The notes beneath the pieces were generated by a model. That model saw only the letters and a list, made by a program, of their open reading frames with translations, was not told the DNA's origin and searched no databases. From Bacteroidales bacterium (GTDB lineage Bacteria; Bacteroidota; Bacteroidia; Bacteroidales; Paludibacteraceae), in the NCBI GenBank assembly GCA_022783865.1, contig JALFYY010000010.1, forward strand, positions 124,001 through 188,000: a stretch of 64,000 nucleotides of DNA, in the 5' to 3' direction. Every line of letters starts with the position of its first letter. Positions within the stretch are counted from its first letter, which is position 1. A program made the position numbers and the translations under genes. This document shows, in pieces, positions 28,535 to 37,040 of this stretch.

Positions 28535-29242
28535 ATGAAGAATGATCAAATAAAAGCAAGTATCTTGCTTTGTGAGGATGACGTAAATTACGGTATGTTG
28601 TTGGCTGAGTATTTGCGCAAAGCCGGTTACCGAGTTGATTGGGTACAAGACGGCGATGCAGCATGGGACAGTTTCAATAACACGGTCTATGATATATGTC
28701 TCTTCAATGTAGAGTTGCCATATAAGAATGGATTGGAATTGGCGGAATTGATTCGCAACACGGGTTCGATAACCCCGATTATCTTCCTCTCTGCCAAATC
28801 GGCAAAGGATGATATTTTGGCAGGGTATCATGCCGGTTGTGACGACTATATCGTCAAACCTATCAGTATGGATATCCTTACCTGCAAAATCGATAGTATG
28901 GCACGCCGTGCCAGGATTGTGCAAGAGGAAGAGGAACTTACTTTCCAATTAGGAAGTGTATTCTTCGATTCAGCCCATCAGACCCTGCAACGGGGAGACA
29001 AGACCATCAAACTCTCTTCCCGCGAATCGGAATTACTGAAAATCTTAGCGCTTCATCCTAACCGTTTGGTAGAGCGCAAACAGATACTCCAAACCATTTG
29101 GCGGAACGATTCTGTTTTTGCCGGTCGCTCATTGAGTGTATATGTTAACCATCTGCGCAACTGGTTGGCAGATGTGGAAGACATCAAGATTCTCAGTGTC
29201 CATGGCAAAGGGTACAAAATTGTTTTGCCGAATGAAGCATAA
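28535..29242 (+). CDS. OmpR-family response regulator lacking the phospho-acceptor Asp
   Basis: The ATG at 28535 gives 235 residues. The receiver domain (about 8-125) has the acidic pair in LLCEDD (E14, D15, D16 region) and the conserved Lys in DDYIVKP. At the phosphorylation site, where DxxxxDVxxP is expected, it reads DICLFNVELPYKNG: Asn58 (codon AAT) replaces the Asp. A winged-helix DNA-binding domain follows (about 135-235) with SSRESELLKILALHPNRLVE and VYVNHLRNWL. The closest known relatives appear to be RprY-like regulators of Bacteroidales. No sensor kinase is adjacent, so it is an orphan. Confidence 0.9.
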   Translation: MKNDQIKASILLCEDDVNYGMLLAEYLRKAGYRVDWVQDGDAAWDSFNNTVYDICLFNVELPYKNGLELAELIRNTGSITPIIFLSAKSAKDDILAGYHAGCDDYIVKPISMDILTCKIDSMARRARIVQEEEELTFQLGSVFFDSAHQTLQRGDKTIKLSSRESELLKILALHPNRLVERKQILQTIWRNDSVFAGRSLSVYVNHLRNWLADVEDIKILSVHGKGYKIVLPNEA

Positions 29243-29271
29243 GTGATTAATTGTGTTATTTATAATTGTGG

Positions 29272-29309
29272 GACGAGGGCCGTTGCGAAACGCTCCTCGT
29301 TATTTTTTT
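29272..29309 (+). terminator. Terminator after the response regulator
   Basis: GACGAGG (29272-29278) pairs with CCTCGT (29295-29300), with an inner CGTT/AACG pairing around a GCGA loop, followed by TATTTTTTT. Confidence 0.85.
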
Positions 29310-29389
29310 CTCCTTTGCAGAACTGTTGCCGGTGCGCAGGCAGATTGTCTGCATAGGGCGTAAGCCGTACAAACAATGAGTAATGCCGA

Positions 29390-29421
29390 TTTGCTTATTC
29401 TAATTAAAAGCAGTACCTTTG
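29390..29421 (+). promoter_or_regulatory. rpe promoter
   Basis: TTTG (29390-29393) and TACCTTTG (29414-29421) have a 20-base spacer, an ideal Bacteroidetes promoter, 27 bases before the rpe start codon. Confidence 0.82.
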
Positions 29422-29448
29422 CACTATCACCTGTTAACTTCATGAGTT

Positions 29449-30105
29449 ATGGCAAATCGTATTATTTCTCCTTCGGTTCTCTCTGCCGATTTCGGTAACT
29501 TGCGGCAGGATATAGAGATGCTCAACCGCAGCAGTGCGGAGTGGATACATGTTGATGTGATGGACGGCGTGTTCGTTCCGAATATCTCATTCGGTTTCCC
29601 TGTGATGAAGACGCTCCGCCAATACAGCACCAAACCATTGGATGTTCACTTGATGATTACGCACCCGGAGCGGTATGTAGAGCGTTTTGCCGATGCCGGT
29701 GCATGGAGTATAGGTTTCCATCTGGAAGCCGTCAGTGACCCGCGTCCTATCTTGCAGCAGATTCGCCAAAAAGGTTGCCGCACGTGCCTCACAATCAACC
29801 CGGATATAGAGGTGGAGCGACTCGAACCCTATTTGGCGGAAGTGGATATGGTGCTACTCATGTCGGTTTATGCAGGTTATGGCGGACAAGCTTTTATTGA
29901 AGACAGCTACCAACGTTTGCAGCAACTCAAACAGATGATTACCTACAGAGGTCTCTCCACTCTGATTGAGGTGGACGGAGGAGTCAATCCTCATAATGCA
30001 GAGCGTCTGTTCAGTATGGGCGCAGATGCCTTGGTGGCAGGCAGTGCCGTGTTCCATACACCCGATCCCGAACGCTCTATCTTACAACTGAAAGGAGTTT
30101 TGTAG
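29449..30105 (+). CDS. rpe: Ribulose-phosphate 3-epimerase
   Basis: Rpe interconverts ribulose-5-phosphate and xylulose-5-phosphate in the pentose phosphate pathway. The 218-residue TIM barrel shows SPSVLSADFGNL (residues 6-17), the metal-binding HVDVMDGVFVPN and DVHLMI motifs, MSVYAGYGGQAFIE, and EVDGGVNPHNAERL. In the MSV-x-x-GxGGQ loop the usual proline/glycine is replaced (MSVYAGYGGQ), a minor change. It precedes comEC by three bases. Confidence 0.95.
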   Translation: MANRIISPSVLSADFGNLRQDIEMLNRSSAEWIHVDVMDGVFVPNISFGFPVMKTLRQYSTKPLDVHLMITHPERYVERFADAGAWSIGFHLEAVSDPRPILQQIRQKGCRTCLTINPDIEVERLEPYLAEVDMVLLMSVYAGYGGQAFIEDSYQRLQQLKQMITYRGLSTLIEVDGGVNPHNAERLFSMGADALVAGSAVFHTPDPERSILQLKGVL

Positions 30106-30108
30106 TCC

Positions 30109-32151
30109 ATGCGTCGCCTGGCAGCTATCCCTTTTGCCGTATTGCTGTTGCCTTTGCTATGCGGTATAGCTGCCGGTACGTGGTGTCCGTTGCACACTTG
30201 GGTGCGGATGGCATTGTGCTGTCTTTTGGTGCTCGGGCTTGTGTCGGCATTTGCCGTAAAGAAACTGCGGCAGACCTTTCTCTTCGTTGCTGCCGGGGTA
30301 TGCCTTTTCTTACTCAGTTGGTATCGTACAGAGCAGAAATGGAATGCCACGGAAGTCACTTATTCGGGCGAAAACCATACCTATTGCCTCCATTTGCAAG
30401 ATGTGCCCCAAATGAGGGAACGGACTGTCAGATGCGAGGCGGAAGTGCTGTATTACTTGCAAGACACGGTTTGTATGCCTGCCCATGGGCGCATTATGCT
30501 CTATCTTTGGCGTGACAGTTTGTCGGAGCAACTCCGGCAAGGCGATTGCCTTATTGTCAACACTACCGTCAACAGCCGCAACAACGGCAATCCTGCAGAG
30601 TTTGATTACGTTGCTTATCTTCGTCTGCAAGGCATTGCGGGTAGTGCTTTTGCCAATGCCGATAATTGGGAAAAGACAGGGAATAAACCTATCCATACTC
30701 TGCTTGCCCGAGCCCGATGCCGGCGGCAAGCCTTGCTCGATACTTATCGGCGTTTAGGCATTGCCGGTGCAGAACTGGGTGTACTTTCGGCTTTGACCTT
30801 GGGCGACAAATCTCTTTTGGACACAGAAACCAAGCAAGCCTATTCCGTTGCCGGTGCCATGCACGTATTGGCAGTAAGCGGTTTGCATGTAGGCATTATC
30901 TATGGCGTTGTCTATCTGCTGCTCACAGGCTTCGGATGGTATCCGCCTCTCTATAGGCAGCGCATCCGGCGCATGGTGCAAACCGTTGTTATCATTCTGG
31001 CACTCTGGTTCTATGCTTTCCTCACGGGGCTTGCACCTTCTGTCGTGCGCAGTGCCCTGATGCTCTCTTTGCTTTCGTTCGGTATGGCTATCCGTCGCCG
31101 GAGCAATACCTATAACACGATAGCGGCATCGGCATTCATTTGCCTTGTAATAGACCCGCTGACTTTGTTCACGGTGAGTTTCCAACTTAGCTATGCCGCT
31201 GTTTTGGCGATAGTGTACTATGCTCCCCGTTTCGCCCGGCTTTTGCCTCATCTGCCTTGGGGTGTACGCCATGTGTGGAATCTGCTGACTGTATCGTTGG
31301 CGGCGCAAATAGGTACGATACCTTTCACTTTGTACTATTTTGGGCAAACGAGCAATTATTTTGCCTTGACCAATCTGTTTGTTATACCGATGGCAACCAT
31401 TGCCGTATGTACCGCTCTCATTGCCTTGCTGCTATCGTGGACACCGGTTGCCGCACTTGTTGCTGCTTTGCTCCGTTGGGAACTGCAACTAATGAATGCC
31501 GTTACCGGTTGGATAGAGCACCTGCCATTCGCCTCTACCGCAATCTCGCTCAATGCTCCGATGTGCTGTACACTGATTGCTTTCATCGTGTGCCTGACCG
31601 TGTTCTGCCGTTTGCACAAATGGTATTGGTTATCCGCTTCTGCCATCATGCTAACGGCGTTTTTGGGTATATACCGTTACCGCATTCTGACGACTGCCCA
31701 TACGGAACGATTGGTGGTGTATAATATCAGCAAATGCAATACTTTGCTCTATCAGCAGGGCAATACAGCCGTAGTTTATACCGACGATTCGCTCGCTGCT
31801 GCCCGCTATGTGAACGACTATGCCAAATCCGCACTCTTGCAGCAGTGGGAGTATCATGATCTGTCTTGCCGGTCATCTTTCTCCTTTACTTGGAGAGACA
31901 GCACCTATTGGCTGGTGCGTGACTCTGTTTTGGTCAACAAAACGACTGATACCCCCATTGTGGTACATGGTTTGCTGTTGGGTGACATAGGGCGTATCTC
32001 TCCTCAGCGGTTGTTCGGTATCGTACAGGCAGACAAGGTGTTTCTGATGCCGTCTATGCGACCGTATAAAGTGCAACAAATGGAGCAATATATGAACCAA
32101 CATGCCATCCCTTACCGTTCGCTGAGGAGTGGCGCCCTCATCGTAGAATAA
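30109..32151 (+). CDS. ComEC/Rec2-family DNA-uptake channel protein
   Basis: The 680-residue membrane protein has N-terminal helices, a soluble DUF4131-like domain (about 70-190) and the competence domain with ALTLGDKSLLDTETKQAYSV and AGAMHVLAVSGLHVGIIYGV (about 240-270). A block of about eight further helices extends to residue 530. Its C-terminus is a short soluble domain, so it lacks the full metallo-beta-lactamase domain of longer ComEC proteins. ComEC forms the inner-membrane channel for transforming DNA. A ComEA-like protein lies two genes downstream, which supports a DNA-uptake role, and xseA between them is DNA-related. Confidence 0.9.
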   Translation: MRRLAAIPFAVLLLPLLCGIAAGTWCPLHTWVRMALCCLLVLGLVSAFAVKKLRQTFLFVAAGVCLFLLSWYRTEQKWNATEVTYSGENHTYCLHLQDVPQMRERTVRCEAEVLYYLQDTVCMPAHGRIMLYLWRDSLSEQLRQGDCLIVNTTVNSRNNGNPAEFDYVAYLRLQGIAGSAFANADNWEKTGNKPIHTLLARARCRRQALLDTYRRLGIAGAELGVLSALTLGDKSLLDTETKQAYSVAGAMHVLAVSGLHVGIIYGVVYLLLTGFGWYPPLYRQRIRRMVQTVVIILALWFYAFLTGLAPSVVRSALMLSLLSFGMAIRRRSNTYNTIAASAFICLVIDPLTLFTVSFQLSYAAVLAIVYYAPRFARLLPHLPWGVRHVWNLLTVSLAAQIGTIPFTLYYFGQTSNYFALTNLFVIPMATIAVCTALIALLLSWTPVAALVAALLRWELQLMNAVTGWIEHLPFASTAISLNAPMCCTLIAFIVCLTVFCRLHKWYWLSASAIMLTAFLGIYRYRILTTAHTERLVVYNISKCNTLLYQQGNTAVVYTDDSLAAARYVNDYAKSALLQQWEYHDLSCRSSFSFTWRDSTYWLVRDSVLVNKTTDTPIVVHGLLLGDIGRISPQRLFGIVQADKVFLMPSMRPYKVQQMEQYMNQHAIPYRSLRSGALIVE

Positions 32152-32163
32152 ACACTATATATC

Positions 32164-33342
32164 ATGAAAGAATACAGTCTGTCCGAACTCTGCCAAACCA
32201 TCGCTTCCGCATTGGAAACCCGACTCTCCGCCACCTATTGGGTGCGTGCTGAGATAAGCAGCCTTAGCCTGAAAGGCGGGCATTGCTATATGGAGTTGGT
32301 GGAAAAAGCCAATGCAACCGGTATATTGTCCGCCAAGGTGCGTGCTGTTTGCTGGGCGAACACTTATACGATGCTTTCCTCCTACTTTATGTTCCAGACG
32401 GGGCAAAGCCTGCAAGCCGGTATGCAGATACTGATAGAAGCAAGTGTCAGTTTCCATGCTGTGTATGGCTTGTCGTTGCAGATAGAGAACATCGACCCTG
32501 TCTATACGTTGGGCGAGTTGGCGCGTCAGCGGCAGCTCACTATCCAACGCCTGCAAGACGAGGGAGTGATGGATATGAATAAGTTGCACCCGTTGCCGAC
32601 GGTATTGCAGCGTATTGCTGTCATCTCTTCTGCCGAAGCTGCAGGATACGGCGACTTCAGCGACCAATTGCAGCACAACAGTTACGGCTTCCGCTTCCGG
32701 ACAACGCTTTTTCCGGCAATCGTGCAAGGTGACCGCGCCGTGGCTTCCGTTCTTTCTGCCTTCGACAGTATCTACGCTGCTTTAGAGGCAGACCAACAAG
32801 TTTTTCAGGCGGTAGTGATTATCCGTGGAGGCGGCGCTACCACTGACCTCGGTTGTTTCGACAGTTACGACCTCGCTTTCTATGCCTCGCAGTTCCCTTT
32901 GCCCGTTATTGCCGGTATCGGTCACCAGCGCGACAATTCCGTATTGGATATGGTGGTGCATACGTCGCTGAAAACACCCACTGCCGTGGCGGAGTTCGTC
33001 ATCAACCATAACCTCGTGCAATTGGAGCGTCTTACCCGTTTGCACCAACGCTTGCTGCAAACAGCCGATAAGCGCATATTGCTCTTGCGTCACCGGTTGG
33101 ATAAGGCAACCATGCGTTTGCAGATGGCATTCGCCAACCGTCTCAGGAAAGAGGGTGACTTCCTATTGCAGGTAGAGAAAACCCTCTTGTTGCGCTCGCC
33201 CGAGAAAATCTATCGCATGGGCTATACGCTCACACGGCATAACGGCAAGACAGTGCGCTCTGCCGCCGAGTTGCAGCCGGGCGACCGTATCACCACCGAA
33301 TGGCAAGACGGCACCGTCACTTCGGTTGTAGAAAAAGCTTAA
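32164..33342 (+). CDS. xseA: Exodeoxyribonuclease VII large subunit
   Basis: XseA is the catalytic subunit of a single-strand exonuclease that trims DNA into short oligonucleotides. The 392-residue protein has the N-terminal OB domain (YWVRAEISSLSLKGGHCYMELVE), the catalytic core with ISSAEAAGYGDFSDQL and VVIIRGGGATTDLGCFDSYD, IAGIGHQRDNSVLDMV, and a helical region from about 285. The small subunit gene xseB is not next to it: only 12 bases separate it from the following gene. Its position between comEC and a ComEA-like gene suggests a role in DNA metabolism linked to uptake or repair. Confidence 0.95.
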   Translation: MKEYSLSELCQTIASALETRLSATYWVRAEISSLSLKGGHCYMELVEKANATGILSAKVRAVCWANTYTMLSSYFMFQTGQSLQAGMQILIEASVSFHAVYGLSLQIENIDPVYTLGELARQRQLTIQRLQDEGVMDMNKLHPLPTVLQRIAVISSAEAAGYGDFSDQLQHNSYGFRFRTTLFPAIVQGDRAVASVLSAFDSIYAALEADQQVFQAVVIIRGGGATTDLGCFDSYDLAFYASQFPLPVIAGIGHQRDNSVLDMVVHTSLKTPTAVAEFVINHNLVQLERLTRLHQRLLQTADKRILLLRHRLDKATMRLQMAFANRLRKEGDFLLQVEKTLLLRSPEKIYRMGYTLTRHNGKTVRSAAELQPGDRITTEWQDGTVTSVVEKA

Positions 33343-33354
33343 TATCTGTAGTCT

Positions 33355-34245
33355 ATGTCGCGTTTCCCTTTTTCCAAAAGCCAAGTGACAGGTACGGTAC
33401 TCGTTTGCCTGTTCATCGTTATCACTTTCGTTTGCCTGCGCTTTATGCCCCGTTGGCAAAGCAACCGGTCTGCCGGATCTTTGTTTCAGGAGACTGCCGA
33501 CCGGGCTCTTGCTTTCGAGCAGCGTCTGCAAGAGCGGCAGAAGACGGTCTATCAGACTGCTTACGCTGCAACACGGGATACGGTGAGGCTCGTTATGCAG
33601 CCTTTCGACCCTAACACAGCCGACAGCATTACGTTGCGGCAACTCGGTATGCCGGGGTGGATGGTGAGCAATGTACAAAAGTATCGTGCAGCAGGCGGTG
33701 TGTTCCGCAGGGCAGCATCCTTTCGCAAAGTGTATGGTATGACCGATAGTCTCTACAGCCGTCTTAGCCCTTATATCCAGATAGATACCATGGCGTTCCG
33801 TCGGGATACGGTGCCGCAGCCGCGCTATGTTTCCTTAAAGAAAGATACGGTGCTCGACCTCAACCGGTGTGACACTGCCGAACTGAAATATATCCGGGGT
33901 ATCGGGTCTTATACAGCCCGGCAGATAGTGCGCTATCGTCAGGAGTTGGGCGGCTATGTGTCGGTCCGTCAGCTCGGTGAGATACCGGCTTTGAAAGGCA
34001 AAGCCGATACGCTGATGTCCTGTTTTGTTGTTTCGTCCGATGCCGTGCGGCGTTTGCCGGTCAACCGGTCCAGAGCAGAGACTTTGAGCCGTCATCCGTA
34101 TCTGACATTCGAGCAAGCCCGTGCTATCTACGAGCACCGCCGTATGCAGTTCCGCTTGCATAGTATTGACGACCTCCGTTCTTTGCCTTGCTTCACCGAT
34201 TCGCTCCTCAACCGCATTGAACCTTATCTATCGTTCGAAGAATAA
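33355..34245 (+). CDS. Membrane-anchored helix-hairpin-helix (ComEA-like) DNA-binding protein
   Basis: The 296-residue protein has one transmembrane helix near the N-terminus (about 15-32, VLVCLFIVITFVCLRF). It then has a linker and three helix-hairpin-helix-like units: DPNTADSITLRQLGMPGWMV, LDLNRCDTAELKYIRGIGSY, and a degenerate C-terminal pair (HPYLTFEQARAIYEHRRMQF). It resembles ComEA, the periplasmic DNA receptor, but carries more HhH units. The start ATG follows xseA by 12 bases. Nearby comEC supports a role in DNA binding or uptake at the envelope. Confidence 0.86.
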   Translation: MSRFPFSKSQVTGTVLVCLFIVITFVCLRFMPRWQSNRSAGSLFQETADRALAFEQRLQERQKTVYQTAYAATRDTVRLVMQPFDPNTADSITLRQLGMPGWMVSNVQKYRAAGGVFRRAASFRKVYGMTDSLYSRLSPYIQIDTMAFRRDTVPQPRYVSLKKDTVLDLNRCDTAELKYIRGIGSYTARQIVRYRQELGGYVSVRQLGEIPALKGKADTLMSCFVVSSDAVRRLPVNRSRAETLSRHPYLTFEQARAIYEHRRMQFRLHSIDDLRSLPCFTDSLLNRIEPYLSFEE

Positions 34246-34257
34246 AGAGTTGTATTC

Positions 34258-34797
34258 TTATTCGAACAGTTCGGTAAGGTTTGACGACAGGAAGGTTTCC
34301 AACGAAATACCATTCGAGCCGACAAAGATAGAGCGATGCGGGTGGAACAGGTCTTCGAAGCGGTGTAATCCTGCCGTATCAGCAGTGTCGTTGCTTTTTA
34401 CTTCGATAGCGACAATACGGGAGTTCTTTACCAATACAAAATCCACTTTCTCGGCTCTTTTATTCGAGAGATAAGCGTCTGATATTGATTGCGTTGTATT
34501 ATGTTGCGAAATTTTACTCAGTCTGTTGAGTAATTTTACTCGCTGCAAAACTACAACTTTTTTCAATATGTGCCAATGCTTCTTATGTAGAGCCACAATG
34601 AATCTATCGTGCTCCGTCTGACTTATCCGACACTGCAATGTACGGACGTGATATATTGTGTTCGTCAGTTTGTCATACTCTGTCAGGCATATATCGTCCG
34701 TGTTTGCGGAACGATAGGTGTAGCAACCCAGGAGTATATAACGCCTTAGCGGTAGCGGAAAGCTACGTATGGCGTTTCCAGACTTATCAAAGATCAC
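34258..34797 (-). pseudogene. Remnant of a DUF4143-type ATPase
   Basis: Only the last 75 or so residues are recognisable: AYLSNKRAEKVDFVLVKNSR then IVAIEVKSN, GLHRFEDLFHPHRSIFVGSN and a final EFLSS-type end (LETFLSSNLTELFE). This is the C-terminal DUF4143 domain of AAA-type ATPases with their IEVKS motif. The upstream part of the frame is unlike the family; the Walker motifs and N-terminal ATPase domain are missing. The break lies near 34510-34535, where TTACTCA and TGAGTAA form an inverted repeat. It is probably a decayed gene. Confidence 0.6.
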
Positions 34798-35368
34798 TGT
34801 GCTTTGTCTTCGTCTCCCGACGAAAGTAGCATCTCTATGAAGAAAGCACCTACCTCATAGCTAATGGATAAGCAGCCCACAGGCTGAAGTTCATTGTCCC
34901 CAGATTCCTGTTTTTTTTCTATGCGGGCGGGGACGCCCACACTTCGACAGCGGCTTGATCAATTCCGCCGTCTTTCAGGAAAAGAGGATAAAAAGTCCAA
35001 TTGTAAAATTTGTCCAATTGTACATTCAAATGCAAATATACGGCGCCAGAAACGGGCACTTTCCGTTTATTGCGGATTACGCCTATTTTTGCAGTTTATT
35101 GCGGATTAGCAGTGCATTTTTTTCATTCCCGCTGCAAAGATACGGCGGCAACAAAGCCATTTCCAAGAACAAGTGTTCGCTTTTTGTTCGTTTTTCTGCA
35201 TTGTTTATTTCCCACTGCAAAGATACAACTTCAGCCATCTCCGCATCGGGTTACGGAGGGTTACGACCGGTTTCGCAGGGACAAATGCGGATAAATCCGC
35301 TTTCGTGCCATATTCCGGTATAAATTGTCAGATGGTAGATTGTCAAACCGCTGTGCTGTCATCTCCCT

Positions 35369-35412
35369 GTATCATCCCCGTATCATCCCCGTATCACCCC
35401 TGCATCATCCCG
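35369..35412 (+). repeat. 11-bp tandem repeat GTATCATCCCC, four units
   Basis: Two exact GTATCATCCCC units are followed by GTATCACCCCT and GCATCATCCCG. The period equals that of the unrelated TTATTTGGTTA arrays at 9237 and 53906 and the GTATCCCTAA arrays at 41392. Confidence 0.8.
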
Positions 35413-35800
35413 TAGCACTATGGGACATCCATGGGCTTTGCATGACCTTTGTATGGGGGCTTGTGTTTTGATAAGGAATAGCATCGTCAGTGAGCTGCAC
35501 TTAGGCAGAAACGGCCAATGTGGTTTTTTCATAGTTGTGTCAGGTTTTGTTTGGTTCATATTGTTTGTTTGGTCAGGTGGCAACTTTTCCGTTGTGTCTT
35601 GCTGTCGCTATCGTCCGTTTTCCCGCTTTTGCTGCCAAGCGGCAACCGGAACCACGCAAACAGGGCTTTTGCGCAGAAAAGTTTCCGTATGCAAATATAC
35701 TACAAGAAAACGCCTTTGTCAATAGCAAATGTTAAGAAAAAGCTTACGTTTGTTAAGATTCGGAAGAAAAATGCATTTTTTTTTGTTTGAAAAATAGTTG

Positions 35801-35808
35801 TATTTTTG
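35801..35808 (+). promoter_or_regulatory. -7 box TATTTTTG for the lipoprotein gene
   Basis: TATTTTTG fits TAnnTTTG and lies 120 bases before the ATG at 35929. A T-rich tract with TTTTG (35781-35785) lies upstream but is closer than the usual 19-21 bases. Confidence 0.5.
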
Positions 35809-35928
35809 CAGATTAATAAATACCGCTTGCGGTTACATTCCGAAAATGGGGTACAATGCTCTGCCGGATAGATGCAACAAAATAACATAAACCCGATGGT
35901 GCGATGGGATATAACGGCAACCGACAAT

Positions 35929-36885
35929 ATGAACAAAATCAATCTTTTCAAAGTCTTGCTGTTTGCCTTGGTAGGCGGAACAATTACCTTCACTGCTTGC
36001 AGCCCGACGAATGAACCAATAACCAACAACAAACCTACAGCGGAACCGGGTGGTGTCACAATAGAAAAGCCCAACGGTGTTCTTCCCGGATTATTCGCTA
36101 TCAATGAAAGTGGCACACAGATTCAATTCTCTATGGGTAACTTGCAATACACGCAGAGCACCGCTACTTGGTCTTTTGCCGAACATCAGTACGATTTTAT
36201 CGGTACGGATAATGTCACAGGTGGTTCAGTCTCCCACTATGCTAATAACAGTGATAGCAAAAATGGTACTGACCTTGCGGATAAGATAGACTTGTTCGGT
36301 TGGTCGGGTAGCACAGGCGTTGCTAAGTGGGGCATCAGTATTTCCATTGACTACACTGATTATTCCGGTAATTTCAAGGATTGGGGACAGAATGTTATCA
36401 GTAATGGTGGTAACAAAGCCAATCAGTGGCGTATGCTGACCGAGAATGAGTGGTATTATCTTTTGAATACTCGTGCCAATGCAAGCACGCTCAAGGGGGT
36501 AGCCCGCATCAACCTCAATGCAGATGGTAGTGAGTATGCCAATGGTCTCATCCTCCTTCCCGACAATTGGACTGCTCCCGCCGGTATTTCTTTCAAGAGC
36601 GGTTTCGCAAGTGAGTGGAGCGTACAAGCCTACGCAGATTACCAAACTTTCACCCTCGAAGAGTGGAGTAAGTTGGAGTCTGCGGGTGTCGTATTCCTTC
36701 CTGCCTCCGGTTTCTGCTACGGTACGGATGTGGACTACGTAGGCAACAGCGGCGACTATTGGTCTGCTACGCCGTACGACGAGAGCAGCGCATGGTACCT
36801 CTACTTCTACTCTGACGAAGCGTACATGAGCCACAGCACCCGCTACAACGGTCAAGCAGTGCGTCTTGTCCAGGATGCAAAATAA
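35929..36885 (+). CDS. Lipoprotein with a C-type-lectin-like (FISUMP/DUF1566-type) C-terminus
   Basis: The ATG at 35929 gives 318 residues with a lipoprotein signal ending FTAC (Cys near residue 24). The rest resembles the fibrobacter major-paralogous family: LPGLFAINESGTQIQFSMGN, QWRMLTENEWYYLLNTR, a VFLPASGFCYG block, then GDYWSATPYDESSAWYLYFY and a VRLVQD end. That final segment has the fold seen in formylglycine-enzyme-like and C-type-lectin variable proteins. Base composition in the last 130 bases is more GC-rich than upstream. No function is assigned; it is likely outer-membrane anchored. Confidence 0.75.
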   Translation: MNKINLFKVLLFALVGGTITFTACSPTNEPITNNKPTAEPGGVTIEKPNGVLPGLFAINESGTQIQFSMGNLQYTQSTATWSFAEHQYDFIGTDNVTGGSVSHYANNSDSKNGTDLADKIDLFGWSGSTGVAKWGISISIDYTDYSGNFKDWGQNVISNGGNKANQWRMLTENEWYYLLNTRANASTLKGVARINLNADGSEYANGLILLPDNWTAPAGISFKSGFASEWSVQAYADYQTFTLEEWSKLESAGVVFLPASGFCYGTDVDYVGNSGDYWSATPYDESSAWYLYFYSDEAYMSHSTRYNGQAVRLVQDAK

Positions 36886-36898
36886 GCATTTCGTCTTT

Positions 36899-36941
36899 CA
36901 GCGGGCTGTCCGAGCCCAGCACGGCAGCCCGCTGCGTTTTT
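36899..36941 (+). terminator. Terminator after the lipoprotein gene, with a second hairpin
   Basis: CAGCGGGCTG (36899-36908) pairs with CAGCCCGCTG (36925-36934), followed by CGTTTTT. A second hairpin TGCCGCC-TTAT-GGCGGCA lies at 36943-36960. Confidence 0.85.
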
Positions 36942-37040
36942 CTGCCGCCTTATGGCGGCACGGAATGGGGTGTAAATAGCCATTAACAAGAGTCCGGTAA
37001 GGAGTGCCGTCTTCGAGCGTGCCGCTGTGTGCGTCTCTGC

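Larger units (their letters stand above)
34798..35928. other. Gene-poor 1.1-kb region with repeats
   Basis: No convincing gene is visible. The region contains a GC-rich 20-mer near 34922 (TGCGGGCGGGGACGCCCACA) that recurs near 53686 and 54230. It has several minus-strand -7-like boxes (reverse complements of GCAAATATA at about 35031, GCAAAGATA at about 35136 and 35217, GCAAATATA at about 35691), an 11-bp tandem array at 35369-35412, and a block at 35411-35456 (GTAGCACTATGGGACATCCA and onward) that recurs near 54100. Confidence 0.6.

Noticed and set aside
34894..35790. Several short overlapping frames in the 34.8-35.9 kb gap
   Set aside because: They have no conserved motifs, overlap each other in different frames and run across repeats.
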